Below, one piece after another: positions 11,151 through 22,432 of a DNA stretch of 64,000 bases. Under the pieces are notes generated by a model. It saw only the letters and a list, made by a program, of their open reading frames with translations, was not told where the DNA came from and made no database searches. The DNA lies in NCBI GenBank assembly GCA_963920665.1, contig OY987273.1, positions 1,924,501-1,988,500 of the forward strand, read 5' to 3'. The translations under genes were made by a program, and so were the position numbers. Source of the DNA: Straminergon stramineum. Lineage: Eukaryota; Streptophyta; Bryopsida; Hypnales; Calliergonaceae. Position 1 is the stretch's first letter. Each line of letters starts with the position of its first letter.

Positions 11151-12769
11151 TGTCGACGAAGTAAGTCCATGTTGGCATTTTTTTACCTTTGCAAAAAGTC
11201 AACTACATATTGACTACATCGGACGGGCGATACTTCCATCGAATAGATGAGCAAGTGAACAGTCCATCTAGTGTGATAAACCCTAGTATTTAAAGAAGTT
11301 GAAACATGGCACTTGATTTTAATGCTTGCTATCTTAGAAACCTAAATAAGAGTGTGTCAAATTTTATGTGGTTCAAGAGAAAAATCAAGAAATTGAATAC
11401 ATTCATAAATCCAAATGAATTCAAGAAAAATTATGAATTATGAATTAGACTTTTATAAAGAGAATCTACAAATAATTTTGATTTCCTTTAAGATTATTTT
11501 TTTGAATGACTCCAAATTCTTTTTGTGGAACTACAAGTTGCTATTAATTGGGTCTATAAAAAACATTATAAAATCCCTAAATCCACTTTCTTTGCCTATT
11601 CACCCCCCTAAAGCCTAAACCCTATACAATGGTGTGTATTCATAAATTTGAAAGCAATTTCCTTATATTCTACTGACCTATCCATGAACATTAGAAATAA
11701 AACTTTTTGAGAAAAAATTACCCCTAGCATAGCATATGTACCCCTCTTTGCTAAGGTTTTCTTCATGATAGATTACGAAATGAACGTGAGGATTGCATGT
11801 TTTAGACTCTAAATTTTGCAACTTCTTTAAAAGTTGAAGATGTTGGTCATTTTAAGTAAGTACAATTAAATGTATTAGGGTCTATAAGAAAGTTTATTTT
11901 CATAATTTTAAAATATTAGATGAATGAATAAAGTGTCAACTATCTTCTATACAAATATCTTTAGATATCATCCAAATATTACATGAGTATTGAAAAAACA
12001 CTTTGATACTCCACAAAATTGAGAAAAAAAAAATGTGATTTTTCAATGCATGGTAAGTACAATGTCACAATATTTAACAAAAGAAACAACTAATATATAG
12101 CCGCACTATGGTAGCCTATCCATTGCTAATCAACCTCTATTTTAGTGATATAGGTTATTGTCCAACTAAAGATAAGTAGTGATTAATTATGGCACAGATT
12201 CCGATGTAGTTCTAACACTTTAGGATTGGCCGCAAAACTCTCTATACTACAAGTACTCTTTAATTAGTTGATTTTGGAGCTAGCTCGTGGTTGGAAATAG
12301 GAAGGTCTATATGATAAAAAAAGGTCAAAAAAATGTTCAACTATAAAATTCATAGTAATTATGTTTTGAGAACTAAAATTCCAAGAAATTTTGGAACCCT
12401 TCCAACCTCTATTTCTATATAAGAGAAATTTTTTGCTCTTCAGAAAATTGCACTCCAAATATGCATAATGGCTCAAGTGATCACAAATGAGTCATCTACC
12501 GTAAATCAGTGATCACATAGTGGCTTTGTTTCAAATAGTAATTAACAAAGAATCCTTCTAGGTGGCACAATTGTGGATGTTTATCTCTTCCAAATTTTTT
12601 ATGAGAAAGGGGAGGACCTCTTTAGAAGTTCTTCAAATGAGTGTTTTCAGGGTTTTTTTAACAAATGATTCAATCGATATAAAAATAAATGATTTCTACA
12701 TTGTTCAATCTATCCTTCTAGCATTTAAATATGGATATTTGTAAAGGGTGTAAGGTATGTCTATAAATA
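11151..12769. other. No gene recognised
   Basis: AT-rich intergenic DNA with scattered short open frames lacking motifs. CCTAAAGCCTAAACCC at about 11607 is a short telomere-like word only. Confidence 0.5.
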
Positions 12770-12975
12770 GGTAAATTCAAATGGGTATTGAATGGGTACG
12801 ATGGACAGGTATGAGAGTGGCAAGTATTGACTAAGTATGACTCATGGGTAGGAAAGGGTGAGTTTTGGGCGGATATGACTTTCAGGTAGGAGAGGGCAAG
12901 TGTTGGAAGGGTATCACAAATGGAAGGTATTGGATCGGTACTGTCAGATATCGAGGGATTAGGCATACTAGGGCT
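12770..12975. repeat. Degenerate GGGTAYGA/GGTAGGA repeat
   Basis: The words GGGTATTG, GGGTACGA, GGTATGA, GGGTAGGAAAGGG and GGTAGGAGAGGGC recur irregularly. The open frames crossing it follow the repeat and carry no motif. Confidence 0.4.
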
Positions 12976-14414
12976 AGAATGGTGGCAATCGCATTAGGGT
13001 TTAATATTTTCCATTTTCCTCTCCAACGTCGTCACTTGTTTTTCAATTTCATGTTTTGCTTTTCAATTTTGTTTTTGTAAGTGTGATTCTTTGTTGTTGT
13101 TGCTTGATTGTGAACGAACTTTCATTCCATTTTTGAGTGTTGGACGTTGCTTGTCATAGGAGATCAATTTTCTACTATGCGATGGTTTTGTGGCTTTCGA
13201 GATTTGGTGGACAAGGTACAACTGGAATTTTGTTTCCTAAGGACTTTCTATGATTGGAAGATGTGAGGTGTTTTGAGACTATTTTGGTCTTTTGCAATTC
13301 CTCTAATGTTATCGCCAAGAGGTTCATTTTCTTGAGATTGACTTGGAATTGTTGTTACATATACACGTGGTGTTGGAAACTATGGAGAAATTGTCATGGA
13401 GGAGGAATGTGCTTGTAGAGTAGGAGCTTTGGTGTTCCTAAGGAGGAGCTATTGGTGTTGTTGAACTAGAAGAGGAGTTGTCAAGTATTGTCATATTCTT
13501 GTGTATTTATGTTGTTTGATTTTGCATTGCATGTTTTTTTGAAATGATCATGAGACTTAGGCTCATGTTCTTAATGATTTCATCTTTGGGGTTGGATTAT
13601 GGATTTTGATTTTAGAATTGATGAAGAGTATTATTTTCATTTAAAGAAATGTCAACAAGTTGTTATGAATCCTATGATTGTAGTTGCTATGAAATGGAAT
13701 TGCTAATGGTCTTCATTTTAGGATTGATGAACTATAAAGGTCTAATTTATTTATTTTTAGCATTTTCTTGTTAGTATTAGGGGTTTCGCTTTGCTTTAAT
13801 CTTTGATGTTTTTGACATGGATGCATTCAAAACCAATCCTTGTTTTAACATCTCCTTTTGTTCTATTCTAAAGTGTTCATCTTTGTATTTGAATTTGCTT
13901 CACGTTTTGGGCTTACAATAGGATTTTGAATCGTGGAGCTTTTGATATAACCTTCAATTCATTAGGGTTTAGTGTGGAAAGGTTGTACATTAGTTTTAGA
14001 AGTTTGTAATTGTGTGCATTATTGTTTTAGTTTTACAAGATTGTAGAACGTGTTGTTTGATTTAGTTGTTTGATTTTTTCACACTCTATTGTGAGAATTG
14101 TACCAACATTGAACTTGTACTAGTTCTACTAAATCTAGTTTCAAAATTTGCTAACCTTGTAGATATGTATGACAAAATTTAGAGGTACTTGGGAGGAGGC
14201 AGTCATACAACTATTCTTGAAGGTGAGTTGCAGTTCCAAATGTTGTATTGCACTTTGTGATTGAATGATTTTAGGCATCATAGTCATCACAAGGTTAGAA
14301 TTATTGTAGTAATCGATAGAGGAGGCAAATTAGATCGATGATACTTTAGGTTGATGTCAGTTTAGGTCGATTGTAGTTGTCCAACGAGTAGGACACACAA
14401 ACACATTGAATCCA
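12976..14414. other. G/T-rich, intron-like stretch without a recognised gene
   Basis: AGGGTTTAATATTTTCC near 12998 looks like a plant 5' leader, and the next 1.2 kb is T- and G-rich on this strand, as introns of a rightward gene would be. I could not find exons that join into a protein. Confidence 0.3.
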
Positions 14415-14601
14415 TTTAGGTCAAGTTGAGCTAAATAATAAAAAAAATTCAAAATAAAACCACACCAAGATACAATAAGACTATTGATATGTTAACTCCA
14501 AAAGAACCTAAAAATTTTAGGCCAAGTTGACCTAAATCAACATGAGACTAAAACCTAATAGATAATCCACAAGCAAGAAATTTAGGTCAACTTGACCTAA
14601 A
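14415..14601. repeat. Three copies of a TTTAGGTCAA-type palindrome
   Basis: At 14581-14601, TTTAGGTCAA, a central C and the exact reverse complement form a perfect palindrome. Imperfect copies lie at 14415-14435 and about 14516-14536. The last two are followed by a shared ATCAACATRAGACTAA word, so the unit is larger than the palindrome. Confidence 0.7.
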
Positions 14602-14702
14602 TCAACATAAGACTAAGCATAAAAAAGTACAACTAAGATAATAGTAGGTACAATAGATACTCATAATAATTATCCAATAATAAAAATTATTGGGTTAAAC
14701 TG

Positions 14703-14934
14703 ACCTATGGTTGTTCGCCCAAGCAATTCGACAACACAACAAACACAATGTCCAACACATCTAGTAGACCCCCTCATCCCTCTAATAAAATCAACCTTAA
14801 GGTTGACTTTCAAATAAATCACTTTTTATTTCTAATCTTGGAATATTTGAGTTTCATTTTATTAAGGTGTCTCAATTTAATAATCACGTATTACATTCTA
14901 AATTATGGATCATAACTAAAGTGAGATTTCAAAT
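14703..14934. repeat. Inverted repeat, right arm
   Basis: Reverse complement of 10728-10950, read from GGTTGTTCGCCCAA to GTGAGATTTCAAAT. It stops exactly where unit 1 begins, so unit 1 inserted at or into this repeat. The matching flank after unit 1 is TCAAATCTTTCT at 18695, compared with TCAAATTTTCTC in the left arm. Confidence 0.7.
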
Positions 14935-17900
14935 TGTCTATGCTAGTACAATGTCGTAGCATAGGAAAGTCAGGTTGCTTCTCTAGGACCAGAAATGATT
15001 CTAAAGTGACCCGTTTATTGTTCCCACAGAGATTTAGTTGGCAGGATACTTAATGTCTAGAAAAGAATAAATTGGTTACCACAGCAAAACAAACCCAAGA
15101 AAACCTACTCAAATCCGGCTAAAGATCCAAACTTAACTACTCTATTCTATTCCAATCCTAATTCTTTACTTTCTCCCATCCTCACACTACCTACAATCTA
15201 CTTATGGTCAAAACCGGAACCGGAAGTTGGATAGCTAATCCGACTTTCCTGTATTCTAGTTTCCTGATAATTGTAACCGGAATTGAGTTTTACCTTTGAA
15301 TCAAGAGGGATCTATGTATTGGGATTAAGGTAGGAAGCTTAAGACCTACCCTCTGAGTTTTAAAGTGACAAGAGTTCCACTATAAAATAAAAAGAAAGAA
15401 ACATCACAAAAATCTACTTCCAACCAAACTTTCCTTCACAACTGAACCAGATAGCAATTAGGATCAGCAAGTCACGCAAGGAACCTTTAGCTGAAATATG
15501 AACTCATACTACAATGATGGCCTATTAGTTTAATCTAGATCCCTAAGAGAACCCGGGATGGTTGAATTAGGAAGTGGTCACCCTCCTTTCGTGATTCCGG
15601 TTAACGTTGAACCTATCGACTAGGAAATGGAAGCTACCTTGGAATAGTCAACGATTGTACTTTAGACATAACTGGGACTATCAACACTAACGAAAAACAT
15701 GAACCAATCACACTTGACATTAGGAAAACACCCACACACATAGTCTCACTTCAATAGTCCAAGAATCTGGATACTTCCAATATCTGAGCACACTCCCTCC
15801 TTACCTATTTCTACAATTTCTATAGAACATACATCAATGGGATCAACCATCAAAGTACATGCCACCACCTCAAACGTGAATAAGAAAATGCTAACTTGAA
15901 TTATACAATGCTAGGATGACAAAGTTTGGAAATGCACACTAACTAACTGAAATCCAACATCTAAATAGTTTACAACCCAAGGGAATCTACAACCCCAAGG
16001 GAAATCAAAACCAACTACAAGGAAATGACACGTGTTATTGGCCTTATCCTACCCTGAGTTGACTTCCATTGAAGTCCAAAATTGCTCGTAAAAAGTGGAT
16101 CTCGGATCCAAAAAATCTAGATCTTGGGAGTTTAAAATTCCCTTCTCACCTAAAAGCTACTAGGGAAGTACTTCCCACCAAAAACTTAGGTTTTCAACCT
16201 CCACAACCTATCTACTTTATCCTAATCCTACTTTCTTGGATGCTTCCCTGGAATCGCGCTTAGTGTGGGGAAGCTCCTCCTCGTCGGTTGTTTTCGAGCA
16301 AAACCGGAAACTGCTTTGCGTTTCTTGGCCTGGGAGGACTAAGCCTTGGATTTGGCCCTTACCTTTCTTGGAGCGGCCAACTCTTAATTCAGGTCGTAGT
16401 AAAGTTCGGACTCTTTTCCGGACCCAGAACTGGATCCCTCCTCCTCTTCTTTTGATTCTTCATCTCACCCTCTTCTTCTTTTGATTTTAACCGGATTGGC
16501 TTCTTTGTTAATTGGGACCTTGGCGTCTTCATCTTTGTCTGGCTTGGGGTTGGGGAGGAAGCTAAAATCTTGCTCATTGGAGTTCCTTGGTTTGCTTCTA
16601 CTGATTTGGCTTTCCCCCTTGTTACTGATCAAAGTATAGACACATGCCCAGTTTCGATTTCTGGTATAGTAGTATCCTTGGCTAAGGTGATGATCACCAC
16701 ATTTTTTGACGACCTCCCGGATCTCTCCCTAGTCATTGGAGACGATTTCTTCACTTCTGGTCGCGGTGGCTTAGATGGAGTGGCTTCCTTAGCGACCGCT
16801 GATTCCAATTTTGATTCCGATCGGGGAGGCTTAGCGATTTCCCCCATAGCTTCTCTCATCTTCACCAACAATTCCTCCATGCCCTCGTTGAAGGAAACTA
16901 GGATGCTAATTACCTTGCTTCCCAGTATGACATCACCCTCCAACACTCTCTCATCAAAGAGTTTGGCTTTATTCAAGATCTCTGCTAGAAGGGTGATGAA
17001 TTCCCTAATACGGTCAAGGGTCTCTTGGACCCGGAGTAAGACCTTCCATTCTCTCTTACTCTTTTCCTGTTGTCTTTTCAACTTCTCCTTGAGGTCTAAT
17101 AGCTTGTCCATTAATTTCTAAATCCTCTCTTTCCCGACATTCTTCTCCACATCCCGGATCAGATTGTGGACTTGATCTACACATTCAATTACGGGTACAT
17201 TCCCCAATAACTCGTGGAACTCTTTCAAGGTACTACTCTCTAACTTATGTCCCTCCTTGATTTGTATGAGATTATGAATGATCTCTCCTAGAGAATCATT
17301 CTTCCAGACTGGGTCTTGCTCTTCTACCCTCTCTATCTAGGCTTTTCCTTTTCCTTTGTCTTCTGGTTTTTTCTTTATTGCAGATCCGGAAGGCTCACCT
17401 CTCTTCCCACTCTCCTCCTACTCACTCTTTGAATCTGACTTCATTCCATAAGTGAGTTTCACCTCTTGCACTTTCTATTCTAACCTCTCAGGAGTTCTCA
17501 GGTAGTCATGGGCGTGGTACAAGTGGAAAAGGAAGGGAGAGAGACCAGAAGGCTTAGTTTTGCCCACCGCCTTACACAACTTTGCTACGTGATCCTTTAG
17601 CACTAATCCCTAGTCCACCTTCCAATCTCCTAACAGAGCACCAAAAATTGTATTGGCTAAAGTGATCATCATCCTAGTTCCTCTATCTAGACTGAAGATA
17701 GGAACTAGGAACTCTAGCACCCTTCTCTCTCTTGCGTTCCTACACTCGTTCACCGTGTAACCATCCTTAGCGTGAGGAGCGTTGAGAAATTTACCTATGG
17801 CAAACTTGCCCACTCAGGAAGCTAACCCTTCTCCATTCTTGGGAAGCCTATACACCTCCCTCCAAATTGATGTTGTCTACTTGTCCAGAAGCACCAATCA

Positions 17901-18694
17901 GGTCTTCTTCTACTCGTTCAACAGTGGCTGCAACACTTCGCGCACCATCCCTTCATCTTTGAAGCTCCAAGGTCGATCTATTAGTCTAGTGTAGCCCATC
18001 TGGCTTAGATATTCTAACAACTCTGCCCTCTCCTTTGAATCTTCTGGAATAACCGGACTAATGTGCTTCAATGTTATTCTAGGAACAACGAGCTCTTTTT
18101 CTCCCTCATTTCCTGAGATGGTTACCTTACTCTCAGTGCTTCCTTTGAAAACTGTTGCCTTTCTCAAAGTTAGACTACTGATGACCCCACTCGAAACGAC
18201 GGTAAAAACTGGAAACAAACACTTAGCAAGACGAATCACTAAACACAATGCTTCCAAACTTACAACTTGTTAGGGAAACTGGAAGAAGATTTTAAAAGAC
18301 TTAAATACCCTAACAGAGAATTCTATCACCTAGGTTCTACTTCCCATTTTCTATTGTTGGGCTTGATGCTTCCGGACACTAGACCATTAAACTGACTATT
18401 GGCGGCTTGTCATGAAATCCTCCGGAATGTGACATCACCCTGTACTATCCAGAAGTGACCGTTAACTTCCAGTTTCTGGTTCCGGTTGCGTATAAAACTA
18501 TCTAAATACTAACTAAATCCAATTCCAGTTTCGGATATTGAAGTTCCGGTTCCGGATTTTAGAAGTGACTATTAACTCCATTATGCAATTATGGTTTTCC
18601 ATTTATCCGGTTCTAATTCCGGTTTTATCTCCTATTCCTTCTATTTCTAATAGTAAAAACCAAAAAATTTTAGCTAGATGAACCCACTATGTCA
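14935..18694 (-). mobile_element. Unit 1: divergent member of the 3.5-kb coiled-coil element family
   Basis: The block starts TGTCTATGC and ends ...CTATGTCA, with TCAAAT on both sides (14929-14934 and 18695-18700), so a 6-bp target duplication is likely. Its layout matches units 2-5: about 1.3 kb of non-coding DNA on the low-coordinate side, then one long frame read leftwards, starting about 440 bp inside the high-coordinate end. The protein is clearly related but divergent: A-N-T-I-F-G-A and V-G-K-T-K-P..P-F-L-F-H-L-Y-H match units 2-5. The ends are less like those of the other units, so the boundaries are less certain. No reverse transcriptase, integrase or paired long repeats seen. Confidence 0.55.
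16389..18257 (-). pseudogene. Coiled-coil protein gene of unit 1 (about 620 codons, stops only)
   Basis: One frame runs leftwards from an ATG at 18257 to a TGA at 16389 with no frameshift that I can see, but with about nine internal stops, mostly TAG. Several replace a Trp or Gln conserved in the related units (for example in the G-D-W-K-V-D-x-G-L stretch). The protein has an N-terminal globular part, the F-H-L-Y-H stretch, then a long charged region (17110-16630) rich in Lys, Glu and Leu, as in coiled coils. It ends Lys/Pro-rich. An antisense open frame of 183 codons at 16570-17121 is only its shadow. Function unknown; the N-terminal part distantly recalls plant transposon-associated gag-like domains, which is inference. 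Confidence 0.5.
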
Positions 18695-18779
18695 TCAAAT
18701 CTTTCTAAAAACTTTTAAGCCTAGATTTAAGGCTCCTATAACAAGCATAAGGAATGCTTCATTTTTGACCCCCAAACAT

Positions 18780-21700
18780 TTAACATCTCCATCACTCAAT
18801 GTTTTTTGGCATTAGAGAAGTACATCATCAGAAAGCTAGAGTCCAAAATTGTAGAGGACATAAAAAATGAATTGATTCACCTTGGGGATGCTAAACAAAG
18901 GCAAAGAGTTTTCTTAACACCTATGGATGCTGACAGGAAGCTACTGTAAGAGACTCCTAAAGACTCGGATGCTATCAAGGCTAGAAATTTCTTCATCATT
19001 AACGGTTAGCATAGCATTATAGCTGCAAAGCAATTGCAAGCAAGTGGTATTTGTGAGCCTCACATGGTTGAAATGTAGACATGGGAAGCCACAATTATAT
19101 GGAGTTTAGACCCAACAAAGCTGACCGAAATCTCAAAGTGGTACAACACCACCACCCAACTTCAACATAGTCAGCCAACTTGGAGAAACTAAATCTCTGC
19201 GTGCAGATATATCTGGATATTTGCAAGAAGACCTATTTCTATCTCCACCAAAGCAGTAGTTCGTAGGAACCAAGCCATTATGAATTACCAAGCATACACA
19301 GTAAGGCCATGAATTTACTTTATCCTCGAGTTGAAGATAAACTAGTCTTCCTCATCTACATATAATATTTATTAGTACATTTGCTCCATTCAATTTCAAT
19401 ATTGTTACTATCTAGAACTTAATAGAATATGTATCCTCAACTTGAGGATACTATACTCGTGTATTATTCAATTCCATTTAACAATGACTTACAATCGTGT
19501 TGTATTTCTCTTCTATCTCATAGAGATTTGTGGATGCTGTGTTGATCCAATTCCAAAGCATGGAGCTAATGTTAAAAATGTGTCAGATATCAAGAACGAG
19601 ATCAAAATAATCACCTTAGCAGATGACACATACAAGTTGTGGGAGGAGTTCCTAACAAGGCACATGGAGGGATCATTGATTGATCCTTGCATGCAAAAAG
19701 CCTTTTAGGGCATCAAAGTCATTCAATCCAAAGTCGTTTTCGTTGAAGAGGGAATTCTTCAAGCTCATGGGGCATTTGACATGCAAGGATTTGAAAGAAT
19801 ACGCTCTTCATCTCCTTGGTAGGATAGTCGGCTGCACTCGGGACTATTCAAAAGTCTCGTTTCGCAAGACAAGGTTCCTACACAAAGACAATCAGTCTAC
19901 AACAGATTGGGTAGAGAAGATAAAGCATAAGGTCATCATTGAGGAATTCATGGCCATCAATGTGTCCTTGAAATTTAAAGATAGATATGCGGATGTGGAT
20001 GACATTGAGTGGAGGAATTGGAAACACATGCATCTATTTACGTCTACGTCCTAGGATCTTCTTCTAACCACAACTCCAAACGACTTCTTCAAGAAGCACC
20101 TTACAAATGAGGTGAAGAAGAAGAAAGCAATAGACTACTAGAACAAATAGTTCCCTATTGTCTATCCCATGTTCAAGACTTTCTTGAAGATGAAGGGTCG
20201 AGTCGATAAGCTAATGCGGGATGTATTCATTCAGGGATACGAATGTTATCCCCAAGCGTTCTGTATAAGCCACCACTGACAATATGAAATGAGGAGGCTT
20301 TTGCTTGGAATTATTGATTTCCGATTGATTCCAAGACCAAAATCAAGATCCAGTGAAGCTCTGCCAACATATCCACTTCTCAAATTTCTTTTGGATCATA
20401 TGAGGCCCACTCTATCAACTCCGGATGCATGGTTGTGGATTGTTGGCACTTCATTCAACACTCAGTTGACCACTTCGTTTGCATCTAAGCATATGAAGCA
20501 GTTCGTTTTGAAGAAGTCGACCTACATTCCCTCCAAAGTAGAGTGCTTGGATGGTGTTACAAATCGTGTGACCGCACCCTTAGTGACGCTCTTCTTTCTC
20601 TTGAAGAAAGGAGAGAATGGTGAGCTCCTAGGCTAAGACACAATGAAGAAGGAGTATTCTACATCAAGGAATGCCTACTATATGGAGTTTTGTAAGAATA
20701 ATGAGGCTAAGTACAGAGTCCATCAAGGCAAGCTTAGAATGGAATTCTATATTGACATACTCCAGAGCTTTGTTGTCCAGGGGGAGAACATTATCAATAT
20801 TTATGCAGATTCAATGTTTATAATTGTTGCGAAGGTATGTTACCGAATTCTACTCTCTTTTATCTTGGAGTTGAGGATAATCCTACTCTTTTCATTGATT
20901 TGGCAACAATATCTACACATTGAGTTCTTACTATGATTGTGGATTTTCTTGGAATGTGAGTCTTTAATTTATCATTGTCTCGAGTATAACTTCATTCCAA
21001 TTTTTAAGCACTAGAAACTTTGTGAATATTTTATTTATAAGCAATATGAAATTTGCAAATGTATCGCCTCTACTACTATGGTATTACCAAGAGGCATTCA
21101 TCGAAAAAGTTCCATGAAATGGCAAAGTATGGAGATAGAACGGATCTGAATGTTTTTTTACATGATAACTTGCCATATCTCATAAATTATGTTTGGCTGC
21201 ATCTTCTTGGGACTCTTGAATTGAATTCTAAGCCCACGCCATTACAAGAAGGCAATGAGGATACATCAATGAATAAAAGAAATGTCACTAGTGGTTAGGA
21301 AGATTCAAATCTTGGCATCAATGAATTTGGAACGAACACCAACGACATCGTAGTAGGGATTTGGAGGTTTTTGTGGATGACTTCCAAATTCTTAATCGAG
21401 CATTGCCATCAACTTCCAGAGGAGTTCAACATTCCAATGTGGAAGCGAGGTAGAAGTGGAAAGGGAAGCAGCCCCAGAAAGAACCCATCCATATCGATGT
21501 TTATATTAGTGATATGTCAAATGGCTACTTGGATATGGATGAATTCGACTTTGGCACATTGGAATCTGAGTTTGGGGGACCCTCTAGAGGAAATCATCTA
21601 TTGGACCTGCAAATTGGACTGATTTCAGACTTCAAAGTTCCTACTGTTTCTAATGAAGTACCACTCCATCCTGTGAAGAATGAGCTCATGGATTTCCAGG

Positions 21701-22365
21701 CGAAAAGAGCAATGAAGGGCCAAGAAACGAGAAGAGGACAAGATTGAAAATGAAAGGGTGAAGAGAATAGAGGGGAAAATCGTTTGCTCAAGATAGCATT
21801 AGACTCTCATCTGATTTCTTTGGCACTGCAGCAAGAGGTGGGTGATGTCCTGGGGTTGCAATCATGTTCTACTATCTTAGGTCAGTGTTCTAAAGCTGTT
21901 ATCGTTGAGAGTTATTTTTGAGACGACAATAACTCTATCCCTCTTCTTCCTTCATTGGCGAATACTACTCTATCTTCTCCACTGTGAGACAATATTCTAT
22001 TGTCCAATCTCAATGATGGTAATTGGCTTAATACATCCAAAGAGATACCGTGCACTTTGAATGTGCTAGAGAGCACACAACCTAGTCATGGCAATCCTCA
22101 AGGCGAGGATAATTTTGTGCAGCCCATAACCTTGGAGGATCAATCAAAGTTTGTTCCAGAGATATAGGAGAGAGTGATTCAGGAGGATGTAGTTCCTCTA
22201 GCAAGTGTTGCATTGATCGAAGATTTCCTGGTTGAGTCCCAAAATCTTGACAATGAAGAAGAGGAAGTTGTTGACTATAGGGGTGTCTTAAAAGATGACT
22301 CCACAAACATAATGTTTGATTACGTATTTTCTTTGCAATATTCAGATCCACATGATTATTCATGA
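18780..22365 (+). pseudogene. Intron-containing broken gene with ParB-like and methyltransferase-like stretches
   Basis: The first exon (about 18810-19300) reads A-R-N-F-F-I-I-N-G-x-H-S-I-I-A-A-K, close to the N-G-Q-H/D-G-Q-H signature of ParB- and DndB-like domains; the x is a TAG where Gln is expected. It ends at a good donor (GTAAGG, 19301). An acceptor, TTCTATCTCATAG, ends at 19523. Further coding pieces lie at about 19600-20050 and 20289-20834. The last ends R-M-E-F-Y-I-D-I-L-Q-S-F with G-E-N-I-I-N-I-Y-A-D-S, shaped like the glycine-loop region of a DNA methyltransferase but lacking its Gly residues, and then a donor GTATGT (20835). Later pieces (21053-21298, 21371-22365) are acidic and unknown. 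Stops and frameshifts are frequent. Both domain calls are tentative. Confidence 0.45.
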
Positions 22366-22432
22366 GTCATCCCTTTTCCATCTAATGGATATTTGTTCTT
22401 GATTCCATCGTACTGCTCTTGCTTAGTGAGAG

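Noticed and set aside
16570..17121. 183-codon plus-strand open frame
   Set aside because: Antisense to the Lys/Glu-rich coiled coil of unit 1; Ser/Leu-rich as expected for such a shadow.
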